From the NCBI GenBank assembly GCA_009775375.1, contig VSPO01000020.1, positions 1 through 34,487 of the forward strand: a DNA stretch of 34,487 nt, given 5' to 3'. Origin of the DNA: Muribaculaceae bacterium. GTDB taxonomy: Bacteria > Bacteroidota > Bacteroidia > Bacteroidales > Muribaculaceae. Shown in pieces: positions 1 to 7,729 of this stretch. Below the pieces are notes generated by a model that worked only from the letters and a program-made list of their open reading frames with translations, was not told the DNA's origin and searched no databases. A program made the translations under genes and the position numbers. The first letter of the stretch is position 1. The number at the start of each line of letters is the position of its first letter.

Positions 1-72
1 ATTTTAACGCAGTTTTGTTGCAATACCGGTATTAACGGCTATATATCAGAATATTATCTTCTCTGAACTAAA

Positions 73-621
73 ATGTCCTGTACTATGCCTGGATTTGTAA
101 AGATGGACGACCCCTCCTCAATAAATTCAAACGATGGTTTGGCGTATACAGACAAGAGACACTATAAATGTGAGACATGCGACAGAGAAACCGTCATTTC
201 ATTCCTTATAAACTTATATAGGGAACACGGACTGAAGTATATTGGCCTGTATCCGAAAATAAGGAGCTACAGCTGTGCCGCAAGAAATATAGCTTCATTG
301 GTCATAGGTCCAGAAGGAGAGCTGTATGATTGCTGGAATGATGTCGGGAACCAATCAAAGATAATCGGGGAAATAGGTCAAAGAATATCAAACCTGAAGC
401 TACATTTAAAATATATAGCGGACGCATCACAGTTTGACGATGCTGATTGCCTTGAATGTAAATTATTACCTGTTTGCAACGGAGGCTGTCCTCGAAACAG
501 AATCCTCACAAAAGATAAAGTAGAAAAGAAAGATAATTGCATATTGAACAAAGACTATCTGGAGGATTTTCTATATATGCACTATCTTTCCAAAAATAAT
601 TTCAATAAAAAAACTAATTAA
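73..621 (+). pseudogene. Radical SAM/SPASM maturase, C-terminal fragment
   Basis: The 182-residue product carries a SPASM-type auxiliary Fe-S cluster pattern: a Cys in a YSCAARN context near residue 68, then PEGELYDCW, then CxxC, CNGGC and a final Cys. This is the C-terminal part of radical SAM peptide-modifying enzymes, which are normally about 350-450 residues. The catalytic CxxxCxxC radical SAM domain is absent: the frame is closed by TGA at 64-66, just before the ATG, and no frame in bases 1-72 clearly continues it. It is either a truncated or frameshifted pseudogene, or a stand-alone SPASM protein. Such genes often sit beside GLPGLI genes and rSAM-modified peptide loci in Bacteroidales, and a broken GLPGLI gene lies next door on the opposite strand. 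The SPASM assignment is firm; the pseudogene call is inferred. Confidence 0.6.
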
Positions 622-649
622 AAAATGCAGGAAAAATTCAAAAAATTGG

Positions 650-744
650 AACTGATTGGAATCGAGCGTCCTCTCAGTTATTATTGTCTGGGAGGAGGCG
701 GTCAGGCATAAGCCGATAAACAAGAATAGCAGCAGATTTCTCAT
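650..744 (-). pseudogene. Outer-membrane protein gene, 5' remnant
   Basis: Starting at the ATG at 744, the minus strand encodes a good signal peptide (MRNLLLFLFIGLCLTASSQ) and then TIITERTLDSN. This resembles the first residues of the carboxypeptidase-regulatory-like domain that opens many Bacteroidetes TonB-dependent or beta-barrel proteins (usually TI-x-GRVLD-x). The frame then runs into phenylalanine-rich sequence that is only the complement of the convergent gene's 3' end, and stops at 571. The start lies 34 bp after the GLPGLI stop on the same strand, the usual GLPGLI-then-barrel order. Only the 5' tip survives, so the rest was probably deleted. The 3' limit given (about 650) is an estimate of where gene-like sequence ends. 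Confidence 0.45.
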
Positions 745-778
745 ACTGAATGAATTCTTCGGGTAAACGTCGGCGCTT

Positions 779-1609
779 TTATTCCAATTCAATGGGATTG
801 AACAGGAGTCTTCGCTTCCTCATATTTCTTTTTTCGGCATCACTCAGTTTCACCATTCCGTATTCTGCGATGATTTTCCCGCTGTTGAGCATCATGTCTT
901 CCAATGCCTCATTATATTTATTGCGGTCGGTCTTGGTGTAGGCGCGCTTGTCATAGCCGAACGGAAATAGATCCTCTTTCAGTCCCACAGCCATAAAGAG
1001 ATGTCCTTTTTGATTGTCCTAGAGCTTAAGAATCAGTCCGGGAAGGCCTCCAAATTTCCATGGGTCGAAAGGATAGGGTATATCAGAATACCATGCGGTC
1101 CATTCCCGTCCTCTCCATTTGGCAGTGGCCTTGCAGCATTCGTATCCCATGATTTTTTCCGTCTCACTGTCGGCAAGCAACCATTCAATCTCGGGTGTTT
1201 TTTCTTTATAATTATAATAATTTATAAATATATTTCCATAAAAGCTGACCGTAGAATCGGAATGGCACAGCGTCATGCTCTCTCTGATTTTACCCAGACT
1301 GCGCGAAAGTTTCTGGAAATCCTCAAAAGTCGGCGCGCATTCCAATAGAGGATCCTCCCTGAGAATTGAGTCGAGCTGAAAATTCCCATAACCACCGTAT
1401 TTATTGTAATTGTGGCCTAAAATCAGTATCTCATAATCGGCTTTGCTTTTATTGAGGACGGTGTCATTTGTGACATGGGCGTATACAACTTCCATGAATT
1501 CCGTGTCGAGAATATTGATTGTCTTCACCAGTTTGGATCTGGCATACATCCCGCCGCATCCAAGGAAAAGACACAATAATATGATTATGTATCTGAGTCT
1601 GGCTTTCAT
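779..1609 (-). pseudogene. GLPGLI family protein with in-frame amber stop
   Basis: Two reading frames, 1609-1019 and 994-779, are in the same phase and are separated only by one TAG codon (1021-1019) and eight sense codons. Read through, they give about 276 residues, a normal length for the GLPGLI family of secreted or periplasmic Bacteroidetes proteins of unknown role. A signal peptide is present (MKARLRYIIILLCLFLGCGG). The signature FGGLPGLILKL comes immediately before the TAG, and the expected continuation (DNQKGHLF, then MAVGLKED, ending FNPIELE) comes immediately after. TAG is one base away from Glu, Gln, Lys or Tyr codons, so this looks like a single nonsense mutation. The promoter upstream is intact. 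Readthrough is possible but nothing visible supports it. Confidence 0.85.
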
Positions 1610-1649
1610 GCTGTCAGTTTTTAGAAGGTTAAACTTATAGTTGACATTG

Positions 1650-1682
1650 CAAATTTAAAAAAAAATAATTTGATTTTGCAAA
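1650..1682 (-). promoter_or_regulatory. Bacteroidetes-type promoter of the GLPGLI gene
   Basis: On the minus strand, TTTG (1682-1679), 21 bp, then TAAATTTG (1657-1650) matches the Bacteroidetes -33/-7 consensus (TTTG ... TAnnTTTG). It lies about 40 bp upstream of the start codon at 1609, so the disrupted gene still appears to be transcribed. Confidence 0.65.
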
Positions 1683-1853
1683 ATATTTTCATATTATATT
1701 GGAGATTTGCCGAGAGAAACTGAGCGCGGACTCGTGGTTTGGGGCCGTGCGGATCGACTTGTGAAGGACGGTAGTAACCCGCAGGCTCGGAGGCCTGCTC
1801 CCCATATTGGAGAGGTGGGATTGGAGTTAAAAATTAAAAAAAACGGGTCTTCT
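1683..1853. other. Intergenic region without a recognised gene
   Basis: This is the middle of the 1610-1936 gap between the GLPGLI pseudogene and the tRNA. I see no convincing ORF. A GC-rich patch (about 1715-1810) contains a 6-bp stem with arms at 1781-1786 and 1793-1798. The remainder is AT-rich promoter sequence. Confidence 0.4.
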
Positions 1854-1885
1854 TTTGCATTAATGAAATTTTGTTATTAACTTTG
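1854..1885 (+). promoter_or_regulatory. Promoter of tRNA-Gln
   Basis: TTTG (1854-1857), 20 bp, then TAACTTTG (1878-1885) matches the Bacteroidetes housekeeping promoter consensus. It sits about 50 bp upstream of the tRNA 5' end, leaving a short leader to be processed. Confidence 0.7.
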
Positions 1886-1936
1886 CGTCGGTTTTGAGGC
1901 GAAGCTTGGATTAAGCAGCGGCCTGAAATCATTGAT

Positions 1937-2007
1937 TGCCTTATGGTGTAATGGTAGCACTACAGTTTTTGGTTCTGTCTGTCGAGGTTCGAATCCTCGT
2001 AAGGCAA
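1937..2007 (+). tRNA. tRNA-Gln (anticodon TTG)
   Basis: The acceptor stem is perfect (TGCCTTA at 1937-1943 pairs with TAAGGCA at 2000-2006), with discriminator A2007. The D-arm GTG...CAC encloses the GG-containing loop. The anticodon stem ACAG/CTGT encloses the loop TTTTGGT, giving anticodon TTG. The T-arm contains GGTTCGAATCC. CCA is not encoded. A Pro (TGG) reading would need a shifted seven-base loop and fits less well. Confidence 0.93.
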
Positions 2008-2050
2008 CAAGAAAAAGCCCTGATTGCAAAATCGGGGCTTTTTCTTGTTG
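2005..2050. terminator. Bidirectional terminator between tRNA-Gln and the BNR_4 gene
   Basis: Arms at 2005-2025 and 2030-2050 form a 21-bp stem with one G-T wobble and a 4-base loop. A-rich and T-rich ends (GAAAAAG and CTTTTTC) give a run of Ts in both directions. It can end the tRNA transcript and the convergent minus-strand operon, and it overlaps the last bases of the tRNA. Confidence 0.85.
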
Positions 2051-2060
2051 GATCCTTACG

Positions 2061-2092
2061 GATAGAGCTTGCGGCTTGCCGCAAGTTCTATC
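2061..2092. repeat. 15-bp inverted repeat after the BNR_4 stop codon
   Basis: Two 15-base arms (2061-2075 and 2078-2092) are separated by TT and pair with one wobble. The repeat lies just beyond the BNR_4 stop at 2103 and before the bidirectional terminator. It has no T tract of its own, so it may protect the mRNA 3' end or act as a preliminary pause hairpin. Confidence 0.6.
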
Positions 2093-2102
2093 TTATTACG
2101 GG

Positions 2103-3467
2103 TCATTTCTCTATCTCAAGGACGTAGACGGGAGTGGAATGCTCGGAATTGAAAGCTATTCTCTCTCCGTCGCCCTGATGGGTGGTCTGCACGAAGATAT
2201 TCAGCTTGTTTTTGCTGTTCCAGAGGTTTATGTCGAGCGACGGCTCCCATGCGTCGACTGAAAAATCGGTGACGTCAGCAACGCTCCAATCCTTCTTGCC
2301 GAGGGCAGGGGTATGGGCCACACTCACCTTGCTTCCCCTCTCCGTGTCGCGGAATATGAAATACGCCTGCTTGCCGTCGCTCGCTATCCTCGGACGCGAT
2401 ATGGGAATCATCTTCGTACCCCCTCCGGAGAGAGAGAATGGGGTAGTGCGGCGTCCCACGGTGCTCATATTCCATTTCTTGCCGTCGTTCCAGACCAGGC
2501 GGTATTGCGGCACGTCGCTTCCCTGCTCACGCCAATACGTGGCGATATAGGGATGGCCATTGCTGTCGGCCGTCATGCTCGTCTGATTGATAAGCTCCGA
2601 ATTCTGTGGAATTTCCCACGCCATTTCAGCCGTGGCCATCGTGATGGGAAGGGCATAGGTGGCTCCATCGCTACGTTGCCACGTCATGCCCCTGTCAGAT
2701 GAGCGGGCATAGCAAAGGTCGTGGTTGGTTTCCACGAGCCAGGTCTCGCGCCACACCCAGGAAAGATGGATCATCCCCTTCGGATCGACATACATCTGCC
2801 AATAAGCATTGCGGAGATTCTCCCCGTCGATCAAGACATCGTGGATGCGGCTCCATTTACGGTCGGCCATGGAATAGCGATTGAGTACGAGATTGCCTCT
2901 GCCCGAAGCCCCCGATCTGTAGGCGAAAATAAGGTCGCCGTCGGGCATCGAATAAAACTCAGGATACGTCACGTCGGCCTCATCCTTGCCCGTCATCGGC
3001 TCCAGCGGACCAAGCTTTATCGATCCCGGCTCGACGCTGCGGGCATAGCGGAGCGGATTGCCATGATGGTCAAAAGAGACGTGGAGGTATCCTTCGCCGT
3101 CCACACCGATGCTGATGACGTTGTGTCCGTCGTTTATATTTCCCTTGTAGTGCGAGCGCTCCACTTTCCACTCCGCGTCGGGCGACTTCAGATCGCGCAT
3201 CGCGAGAGTAACGTATCCTTCCGGATCGTAATAAGAGACGTATTGGGTGTCGCCGTGGCTGACGACAGAACTTCCCCGGAACACGGCCGTATTGACCGAC
3301 GTGCGGGAATAACCTTTGCCCACTTTCGAAAGATTCGTTTTAAACAAAGCGGCATTGTCGCTGCTTGAAGCGGCCTGACGCGAAGAAGAGCATGATGCCA
3401 AAGCCATCCCTGTCACAGCGACCACGACAGGAAGAGCTTTCAAAATGAATTGATGGAGTATCTTCAT
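2103..3467 (-). CDS. BNR_4 beta-propeller lipoprotein (putative polysaccharide lyase or glycosidase)
   Basis: The start is placed at the ATG at 3467 (454 residues) because it opens a lipoprotein signal, MKILHQFILKALPVVVAVTGM followed by the lipobox LASC (Cys26). A longer frame upstream to 3638 would cross a hairpin and lacks a signal. The body shows repeated propeller-type blades. Conserved motifs include DGHNVISIGVDGEGYLH (His115 region), DHHGNPLRYA (His134/135), YPEFYSMPDGDLIFAYR and SWVWRET, typical of BNR_4 (PF15892) proteins. That superfamily includes polysaccharide lyases (PL24/PL25) and the GH145 rhamnosidases, with His-based catalysis. The lipid anchor predicts an outer-membrane or periplasmic location. 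It is last in an apparent operon after a TonB receptor and an MFS transporter. The exact substrate is unknown; a rhamnose- or uronate-containing product of pectin is a guess from the nearby PUL. Confidence 0.8.
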   Translation of the reverse strand: MKILHQFILKALPVVVAVTGMALASCSSSRQAASSSDNAALFKTNLSKVGKGYSRTSVNTAVFRGSSVVSHGDTQYVSYYDPEGYVTLAMRDLKSPDAEWKVERSHYKGNINDGHNVISIGVDGEGYLHVSFDHHGNPLRYARSVEPGSIKLGPLEPMTGKDEADVTYPEFYSMPDGDLIFAYRSGASGRGNLVLNRYSMADRKWSRIHDVLIDGENLRNAYWQMYVDPKGMIHLSWVWRETWLVETNHDLCYARSSDRGMTWQRSDGATYALPITMATAEMAWEIPQNSELINQTSMTADSNGHPYIATYWREQGSDVPQYRLVWNDGKKWNMSTVGRRTTPFSLSGGGTKMIPISRPRIASDGKQAYFIFRDTERGSKVSVAHTPALGKKDWSVADVTDFSVDAWEPSLDINLWNSKNKLNIFVQTTHQGDGERIAFNSEHSTPVYVLEIEK

Positions 3468-3476
3468 GATTGTTAG

Positions 3477-3535
3477 TATATATCGTTGATAAGGGTGTGC
3501 CACCGACGGCGACACACCCTTATCAACGATATATA
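3477..3535. repeat. Perfect 23-bp inverted repeat upstream of the BNR_4 start
   Basis: Arms 3477-3499 and 3513-3535 are exact reverse complements of 23 bases with a 13-base loop. On the minus-strand transcript the hairpin ends 9 bases before the BNR_4 ATG, inside the 163-bp gap after the MFS gene. There is no T run directly after it, so a simple terminator is unlikely. An RNA stability or translation-control element, or a small inserted element, are alternatives. Confidence 0.85.
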
Positions 3536-3630
3536 TTTCATTTTTATTGCTATCCTGATATCCGCATGACATATCCCGACATACGTTTGAATAATTCAGA
3601 ACAGTCAATGAACTAAATGGAACACACCAT

Positions 3631-4995
3631 TCAAGCAATATGGCTTGTCGAGTCGGCAGTATGGTTGCCTTTCCCCGCGCGGAAAACCAGCGCGAAGACT
3701 ATTCCGACTGCGAGGGCATAGCCTGCGAATATTAGCCACGGGGAGGTCCATTCTCCCATGAACAACCGCATCTGCGACGGCCCGACCGCGACCATTTCCC
3801 AATGGCAATAGCTGTTGATGACGCTGCCGGCCGCTATCATTCCAAAGGTGGCCCCGATGCCGTTGGTCATCATCATAAGCATTCCCTGACCGAATCCTTT
3901 GTTTTCGCGGTCGCTCATCTGGTCCATGTAGATGTGGCCGGAGATATTGAAGAAATCAAAGGCCACTCCATAGACGAGCATCGAAGCCACGAACAGCCAT
4001 AGTCCACTGCCTGGATTCCCGATTCCAAGGAAAAGAAACCGCAGACACCATGCCAGCAACGCGAGCGCGACCACCCATTTAAAACCTATTCTCTTCATGG
4101 CCACCCCGACGAAAAGGATGCACACAGCCTCCGAAAGCTGGGAAAGCGACACGAGCATCGTGGCATTTCCGGCGGCAAGCGAGCCGGCGTATTCCTCCAC
4201 ACCCATGAAATGATTGATATAGGGGATGGCAAATCCATTGGAAATCTGAAGGCAGACTCCGGTGAAGACCGCGAAGATGAGAAACACCCGTATGGGCTTC
4301 ACTTTGAAAAGCCGGAAAGCCTTCAGTCCGAAAATGTCGGACATGCTGCTTTTCCCGCCTCCGGCATGAGTCTTCACGGCCGGAAGGGTCGTGACATACA
4401 CGGCAGTCAGTACCCCCACCACCGACGCTGCCAAGAGCTGCATCGAATTGTATTGGAAACGAAACGGCGATGCTTCGTCGCTGTCGGAAAGGGTGAACCC
4501 GAATGTGCCATCGTGGTAATACGCGCTGTTGACAAACCACATAGCCGCCACGAACCCTATCGTGCCCCACACGCGGATGGAGGGGAAATGATCCACGGGT
4601 CGCTCCCCGTGGGATTTAAGGATGGCAAACGTGGTGGTGTTGGCCAAGGCAAGGGTCGGCATATAGAAGGCCAGGAATGCCAAATAGATTATGAAAAATA
4701 CCCAGAATTCCATTTGTGGATGCGCGTCGGCATATGCCCATGCCACGAACATCGCCAGGGCCGCCGAGAGATGGCAGGCCCCGAGCAGGTTTCTCGACGC
4801 CACGAAGCGGTCGGCCATATGGCCCATCAGGGCGGGGGTGACGAGGGAGACTATCCCCACGGCGGCATAAAACCATTGTATATCCTTGCCAAGACCTCCC
4901 GCCCCGAGCAGCTGCCCGAAGCAGGAAAGATAGCATCCCCACACGGCAAACTGGAGAAAATAGAGCAATGAGAGCCGGCTTTTCAGTGTTCCCAA
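3631..4995 (-). CDS. MFS transporter, nucleoside:H+ symporter-like
   Basis: The 454-residue protein is strongly hydrophobic with about twelve membrane segments. The opening LSLLYFLQFAVWGCYLSCFG and the loop PALMGHMADR after helix 2 are typical of the nucleoside:H+ symporter (NupG-like) branch of the MFS. Bacteroidetes members of this branch often sit in carbohydrate loci, so the cargo may be a sugar rather than a nucleoside. The start appears to be TTG at 4995-4993: the frame is closed by TAA at 5010-5008, no ATG lies between, and the first membrane helix begins right after the TTG (ATT at 4998 is the only other near-start). The gene follows the TonB receptor by 27 bp, implying co-transcription, and is followed after 163 bp by the BNR_4 gene. 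Confidence 0.85.
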   Translation of the reverse strand: MGTLKSRLSLLYFLQFAVWGCYLSCFGQLLGAGGLGKDIQWFYAAVGIVSLVTPALMGHMADRFVASRNLLGACHLSAALAMFVAWAYADAHPQMEFWVFFIIYLAFLAFYMPTLALANTTTFAILKSHGERPVDHFPSIRVWGTIGFVAAMWFVNSAYYHDGTFGFTLSDSDEASPFRFQYNSMQLLAASVVGVLTAVYVTTLPAVKTHAGGGKSSMSDIFGLKAFRLFKVKPIRVFLIFAVFTGVCLQISNGFAIPYINHFMGVEEYAGSLAAGNATMLVSLSQLSEAVCILFVGVAMKRIGFKWVVALALLAWCLRFLFLGIGNPGSGLWLFVASMLVYGVAFDFFNISGHIYMDQMSDRENKGFGQGMLMMMTNGIGATFGMIAAGSVINSYCHWEMVAVGPSQMRLFMGEWTSPWLIFAGYALAVGIVFALVFRAGKGNHTADSTSHIA

Positions 4996-5022
4996 AATAT
5001 CAAGCGTTTAGATTGGACAACT

Positions 5023-6903
5023 TCAGAATTTAAACTCCACGCCTCCAAGGATCGTGAATCCGGGCATCGGGCAACCGTAGACGATCTCATAATGATGGTC
5101 GGTCAGATTGTCGGCCTTTACAAAAAGAGTGACCGGCACGCGGTCGCCATACGTATAGGCTGCCCTGAGATTCAGAAGAGCGTAACTCTCTTTCGCGTCG
5201 GGATTGCCCGTCTGAAGGCTCCATACGCTGCTTTCCTCAAGGGTGAAGCTGAAGCGTCCCGGAGTCCAGTTGATTTCGGCGTCAAGTTTGTTCTTGGGGG
5301 CATAGAGGAGGGTTTCGTTGTCGGTGTGCAGATAAGCATAGTTGGCATTTATGCTCCAGTCGTCGTTGGCTATGAAACCGGCCTCCAGCTCAAAACCTTT
5401 ATTGACAAACTCGCCGACGTTCATGTTTTTCGGACGACCGTCGATGCGCTGCACCTGGATCATGTCTTTCCCGTCGATATAATAGAGCGCGGCTCCGAGA
5501 TGCAGACGGCCGTCGATAAGGGTCTGGCTATACGACAGTTCGTAGTTGAGCAGATACTCCGGCTTCAGATCTGGGTTGGCCGGGGCATACATGTAAAGCT
5601 CCCTAAGGTTGGGGGCGCGGAAGCCCTTGCCGAATGAAAACTTGATGTGGCTCGCTTCCCCCGGCCTGAAAATGACTCCGGCCTGGGGGACCCACACGTT
5701 GCCATACTGCGAACCATGCTGCAGGCGCACGCCGCCGTTGACGGAAAGACAGTCGGCGAAAAATCCCTGCTGCATCATGACATAGCCTGCCACCTCGTTC
5801 TCACATTCCTTGAAGTCCGAGGTCTTTTTTCCGTCGGCCTTCATCTCGTTCCAGGAATGTCCGCCCCAATGCAGGAAGTCGAGACCCACGGAGAGGTCGT
5901 TGTCTTTCCAGGGATTCAATGTCTCGAAGATGGTGAAGCCCATGTTGTAGTCGGTGGAGTTGAAAAGGAAATCCTTCGGGTCGGCGTCGGGGGCGTGGCC
6001 GTCGTCAATCCTGTGTTTGCCCCAGCTGATGAATCCCTGCACGCCGCCGTGGAAGTTGTCGTAGCTGTTTCGGGCGTTTATCGAGGCTGTGCCGCGTGAG
6101 ACCTTGGTCCACATGCTCAGCAGCGGGCTTTGCAGCGTGCCGGGATTGTTGGCCTTGGTCTGGGTCATCTCGGCGTTGGCTCCAAACGACCAATGGGAAG
6201 AGGCGGCGTATTGAGCCTGAAGATATTCGTTGGCGAGCCAGAATTCGCTCCCTTCGCGGTTGCCGTTGCTGCGGTCGAGCTGTCCGGCCATAGTCATTGA
6301 GAACTTACCCTTCCGGTAGCCTGTCGAGAGATTGAATTTCTGGGTAGAGAATGAGCCGAACATCGCCCTGGCCTGTCCTGACGCCCCCTCGGCGTTATGG
6401 CGTTTGGTCTTGATGTTGACGGAGCCGCCCATGGCATTGGAGCCGTAGAGCAATGACGAGGGCCCCTTCACCACCTCGACGCTCTCCACGCCGTTGGCCA
6501 CGTATGTGTCAGGCAGAGAGTGGCCGAAAAGTCCGGCCCATACAGGCTGGCCGTCGACCATGAAAAGCACCTTGTTGCCCCCGCCGACGCCACGGATGTT
6601 GACCGTGCCGGCAGCTCCTCCCGACACTCCATATCCCGCGAAGCCACGCTCGCTGACAAACATGCCCGGCACTTTGTGCATCAGCATCGGAAGCAGCGAC
6701 GATTCAGCCGACTTGTTGATCTCCTCGGCACTGACTACCGTCACGTCGAGAGGCGTCAGCGCCACGTTGGTCTTGTAAGGCGCCGTGACGGTCACTCCCG
6801 ACAGGGATATCGTGTCGGGAAACGTTTCCGAATCTTCCGTGACGGCGAATGCATGGCCGGAGGCAAGGAGAGAGGCTGCAAGAATAATGGATTGTTTAAG
6901 CAT
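5023..6903 (-). CDS. TonB-dependent outer-membrane receptor (BtuB/siderophore type)
   Basis: I start at the ATG at 6903, which gives 626 residues and a clean signal peptide (MLKQSIILAASLLASGHAFA); an in-frame ATG at 6930 would add nine hydrophilic residues. The plug domain (about residues 40-150) includes VNIRGVGGGNKVLFMVDGQ and VEVVKGPSSLLYGSNAMGGS. A beta-barrel follows, with GFRAPNLRELYMYAPANPDLKPE-like receptor sequence split between FRAP and NPDLKPE, and a terminal aromatic strand ending VEFKF. The size and the lack of a carboxypeptidase-regulatory domain separate it from SusC and suggest a small chelate or cofactor (iron complex, haem, cobalamin). No His lies between FRAP and NPDL, which argues against a classical haem receptor. 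It heads a minus-strand operon with an MFS transporter and the BNR_4 protein. Confidence 0.9.
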   Translation of the reverse strand: MLKQSIILAASLLASGHAFAVTEDSETFPDTISLSGVTVTAPYKTNVALTPLDVTVVSAEEINKSAESSLLPMLMHKVPGMFVSERGFAGYGVSGGAAGTVNIRGVGGGNKVLFMVDGQPVWAGLFGHSLPDTYVANGVESVEVVKGPSSLLYGSNAMGGSVNIKTKRHNAEGASGQARAMFGSFSTQKFNLSTGYRKGKFSMTMAGQLDRSNGNREGSEFWLANEYLQAQYAASSHWSFGANAEMTQTKANNPGTLQSPLLSMWTKVSRGTASINARNSYDNFHGGVQGFISWGKHRIDDGHAPDADPKDFLFNSTDYNMGFTIFETLNPWKDNDLSVGLDFLHWGGHSWNEMKADGKKTSDFKECENEVAGYVMMQQGFFADCLSVNGGVRLQHGSQYGNVWVPQAGVIFRPGEASHIKFSFGKGFRAPNLRELYMYAPANPDLKPEYLLNYELSYSQTLIDGRLHLGAALYYIDGKDMIQVQRIDGRPKNMNVGEFVNKGFELEAGFIANDDWSINANYAYLHTDNETLLYAPKNKLDAEINWTPGRFSFTLEESSVWSLQTGNPDAKESYALLNLRAAYTYGDRVPVTLFVKADNLTDHHYEIVYGCPMPGFTILGGVEFKF

Positions 6904-6950
6904 ATTAGCTAAAAAAGTTGGTTTTGTCAAGATACAAAAGTTGAATCTAA

Positions 6951-6962
6951 TTGTTATAACAA
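6951..6962. promoter_or_regulatory. Palindrome TTGTTATAACAA upstream of the TonB receptor
   Basis: This perfect 12-bp palindrome sits about 50 bp before the receptor start, in the divergent region shared with the methyltransferase. It could be an operator for a dimeric regulator. A TATATTTG that could serve as a -7 box for the receptor lies at 7009-7002, but I see no matching -33 box. Confidence 0.35.
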
Positions 6963-7092
6963 CATAGAACTGATTTTTATCATAAAATCACAAATAATTC
7001 ACAAATATAAGACATGCCGAACTTGATTTTATTGTCTGTTCCCCTCCTTGCTGACTTGAAATTAGGATTATAGGCCCGATTAATTTGCATTT

Positions 7093-7686
7093 ATGACAAA
7101 AGAAGAGATTAGTTTTTTCGATACGATCGCTCCTTCCTGGGACGGCATGGAGCGTCTTTCCACTCCCGGCAAGGTGAATGAGATTCTCGACATAATAGGA
7201 GTGGAGAAGGGGATGGACGTGCTCGACCTGGGCACCGGCACCGGCGTTCTTCTCCCTTTCCTGTCGGAAAGAATAGGCAGCGAGGGCCACATCCTGGCGG
7301 TGGACATCAGCGAGGGAATGCTTTCGCAGGCCTATAGGAAGTTTGGCGGGCGTGACAATATTGAGTTCTTGCTATCCGACTTTGAAGAGCAATCGCTGGA
7401 GGGCCGTTATGACCTTATTTTCCTCTATTGCGTATATCCTCATCTACATTATCCCGCCGAGACTCTGCATCGGCTAATCGACAACAACCTGAAACCGGGA
7501 GGGAGAATAATCATAGGTTTTCCCACCGACGAGAATTTCATCAACAATATCCATGGGCGAAGGAAAGTGGGGCATGACATTCTTCCTAAGGCTGAGATTC
7601 TTGTGCTTCGGCTTGTCGTGGAGTGCCTCAGGGCAAAGGTGATAGCAAATGATTCCGAGAAATATCTGGTGGAGGTCAGGCAATGA
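7093..7686 (+). CDS. Class I SAM-dependent methyltransferase
   Basis: The 197-residue protein has the Rossmann methyltransferase signature: motif I DVLDLGTGTGVL (residues 42-53), an acidic residue at the end of strand 2 (AVDIS, Asp71), LLSDFEE near 93-99 for the adenine region, and LKPGGRIIIG (133-142) for the post-motif III turn. It is a cytoplasmic enzyme; the small-molecule substrate cannot be told from sequence. It is divergent from the TonB receptor, sharing a roughly 190-bp control region, so a role in handling that receptor's ligand is possible but unproven. A TTAATTTG (7080-7087) with CTTG 21 bp upstream could be a promoter giving a very short or absent leader. The gene for a secreted protein follows 43 bp downstream. 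Confidence 0.85.
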   Translation: MTKEEISFFDTIAPSWDGMERLSTPGKVNEILDIIGVEKGMDVLDLGTGTGVLLPFLSERIGSEGHILAVDISEGMLSQAYRKFGGRDNIEFLLSDFEEQSLEGRYDLIFLYCVYPHLHYPAETLHRLIDNNLKPGGRIIIGFPTDENFINNIHGRRKVGHDILPKAEILVLRLVVECLRAKVIANDSEKYLVEVRQ

Positions 7687-7729
7687 GGTGGCCTGACCGG
7701 GGATATCGAATTAAAATGCTGACAAACTC

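Noticed and set aside
1683..1853. Possible small RNA upstream of tRNA-Gln, with a GC-rich hairpin
   Set aside because: There is no promoter directly before it, the stem is only six base pairs, and there is no T tract; the evidence is too weak to call.
3468..3638. 57-residue N-terminal extension of the BNR_4 protein
   Set aside because: It would cross the 23-bp inverted repeat and bury the lipoprotein signal peptide internally; the ATG at 3467 is better.
5590..5630. FRAP/NPDL motifs suggesting a haem receptor
   Set aside because: The His expected between these motifs in haem receptors is absent, so the ligand is left open.
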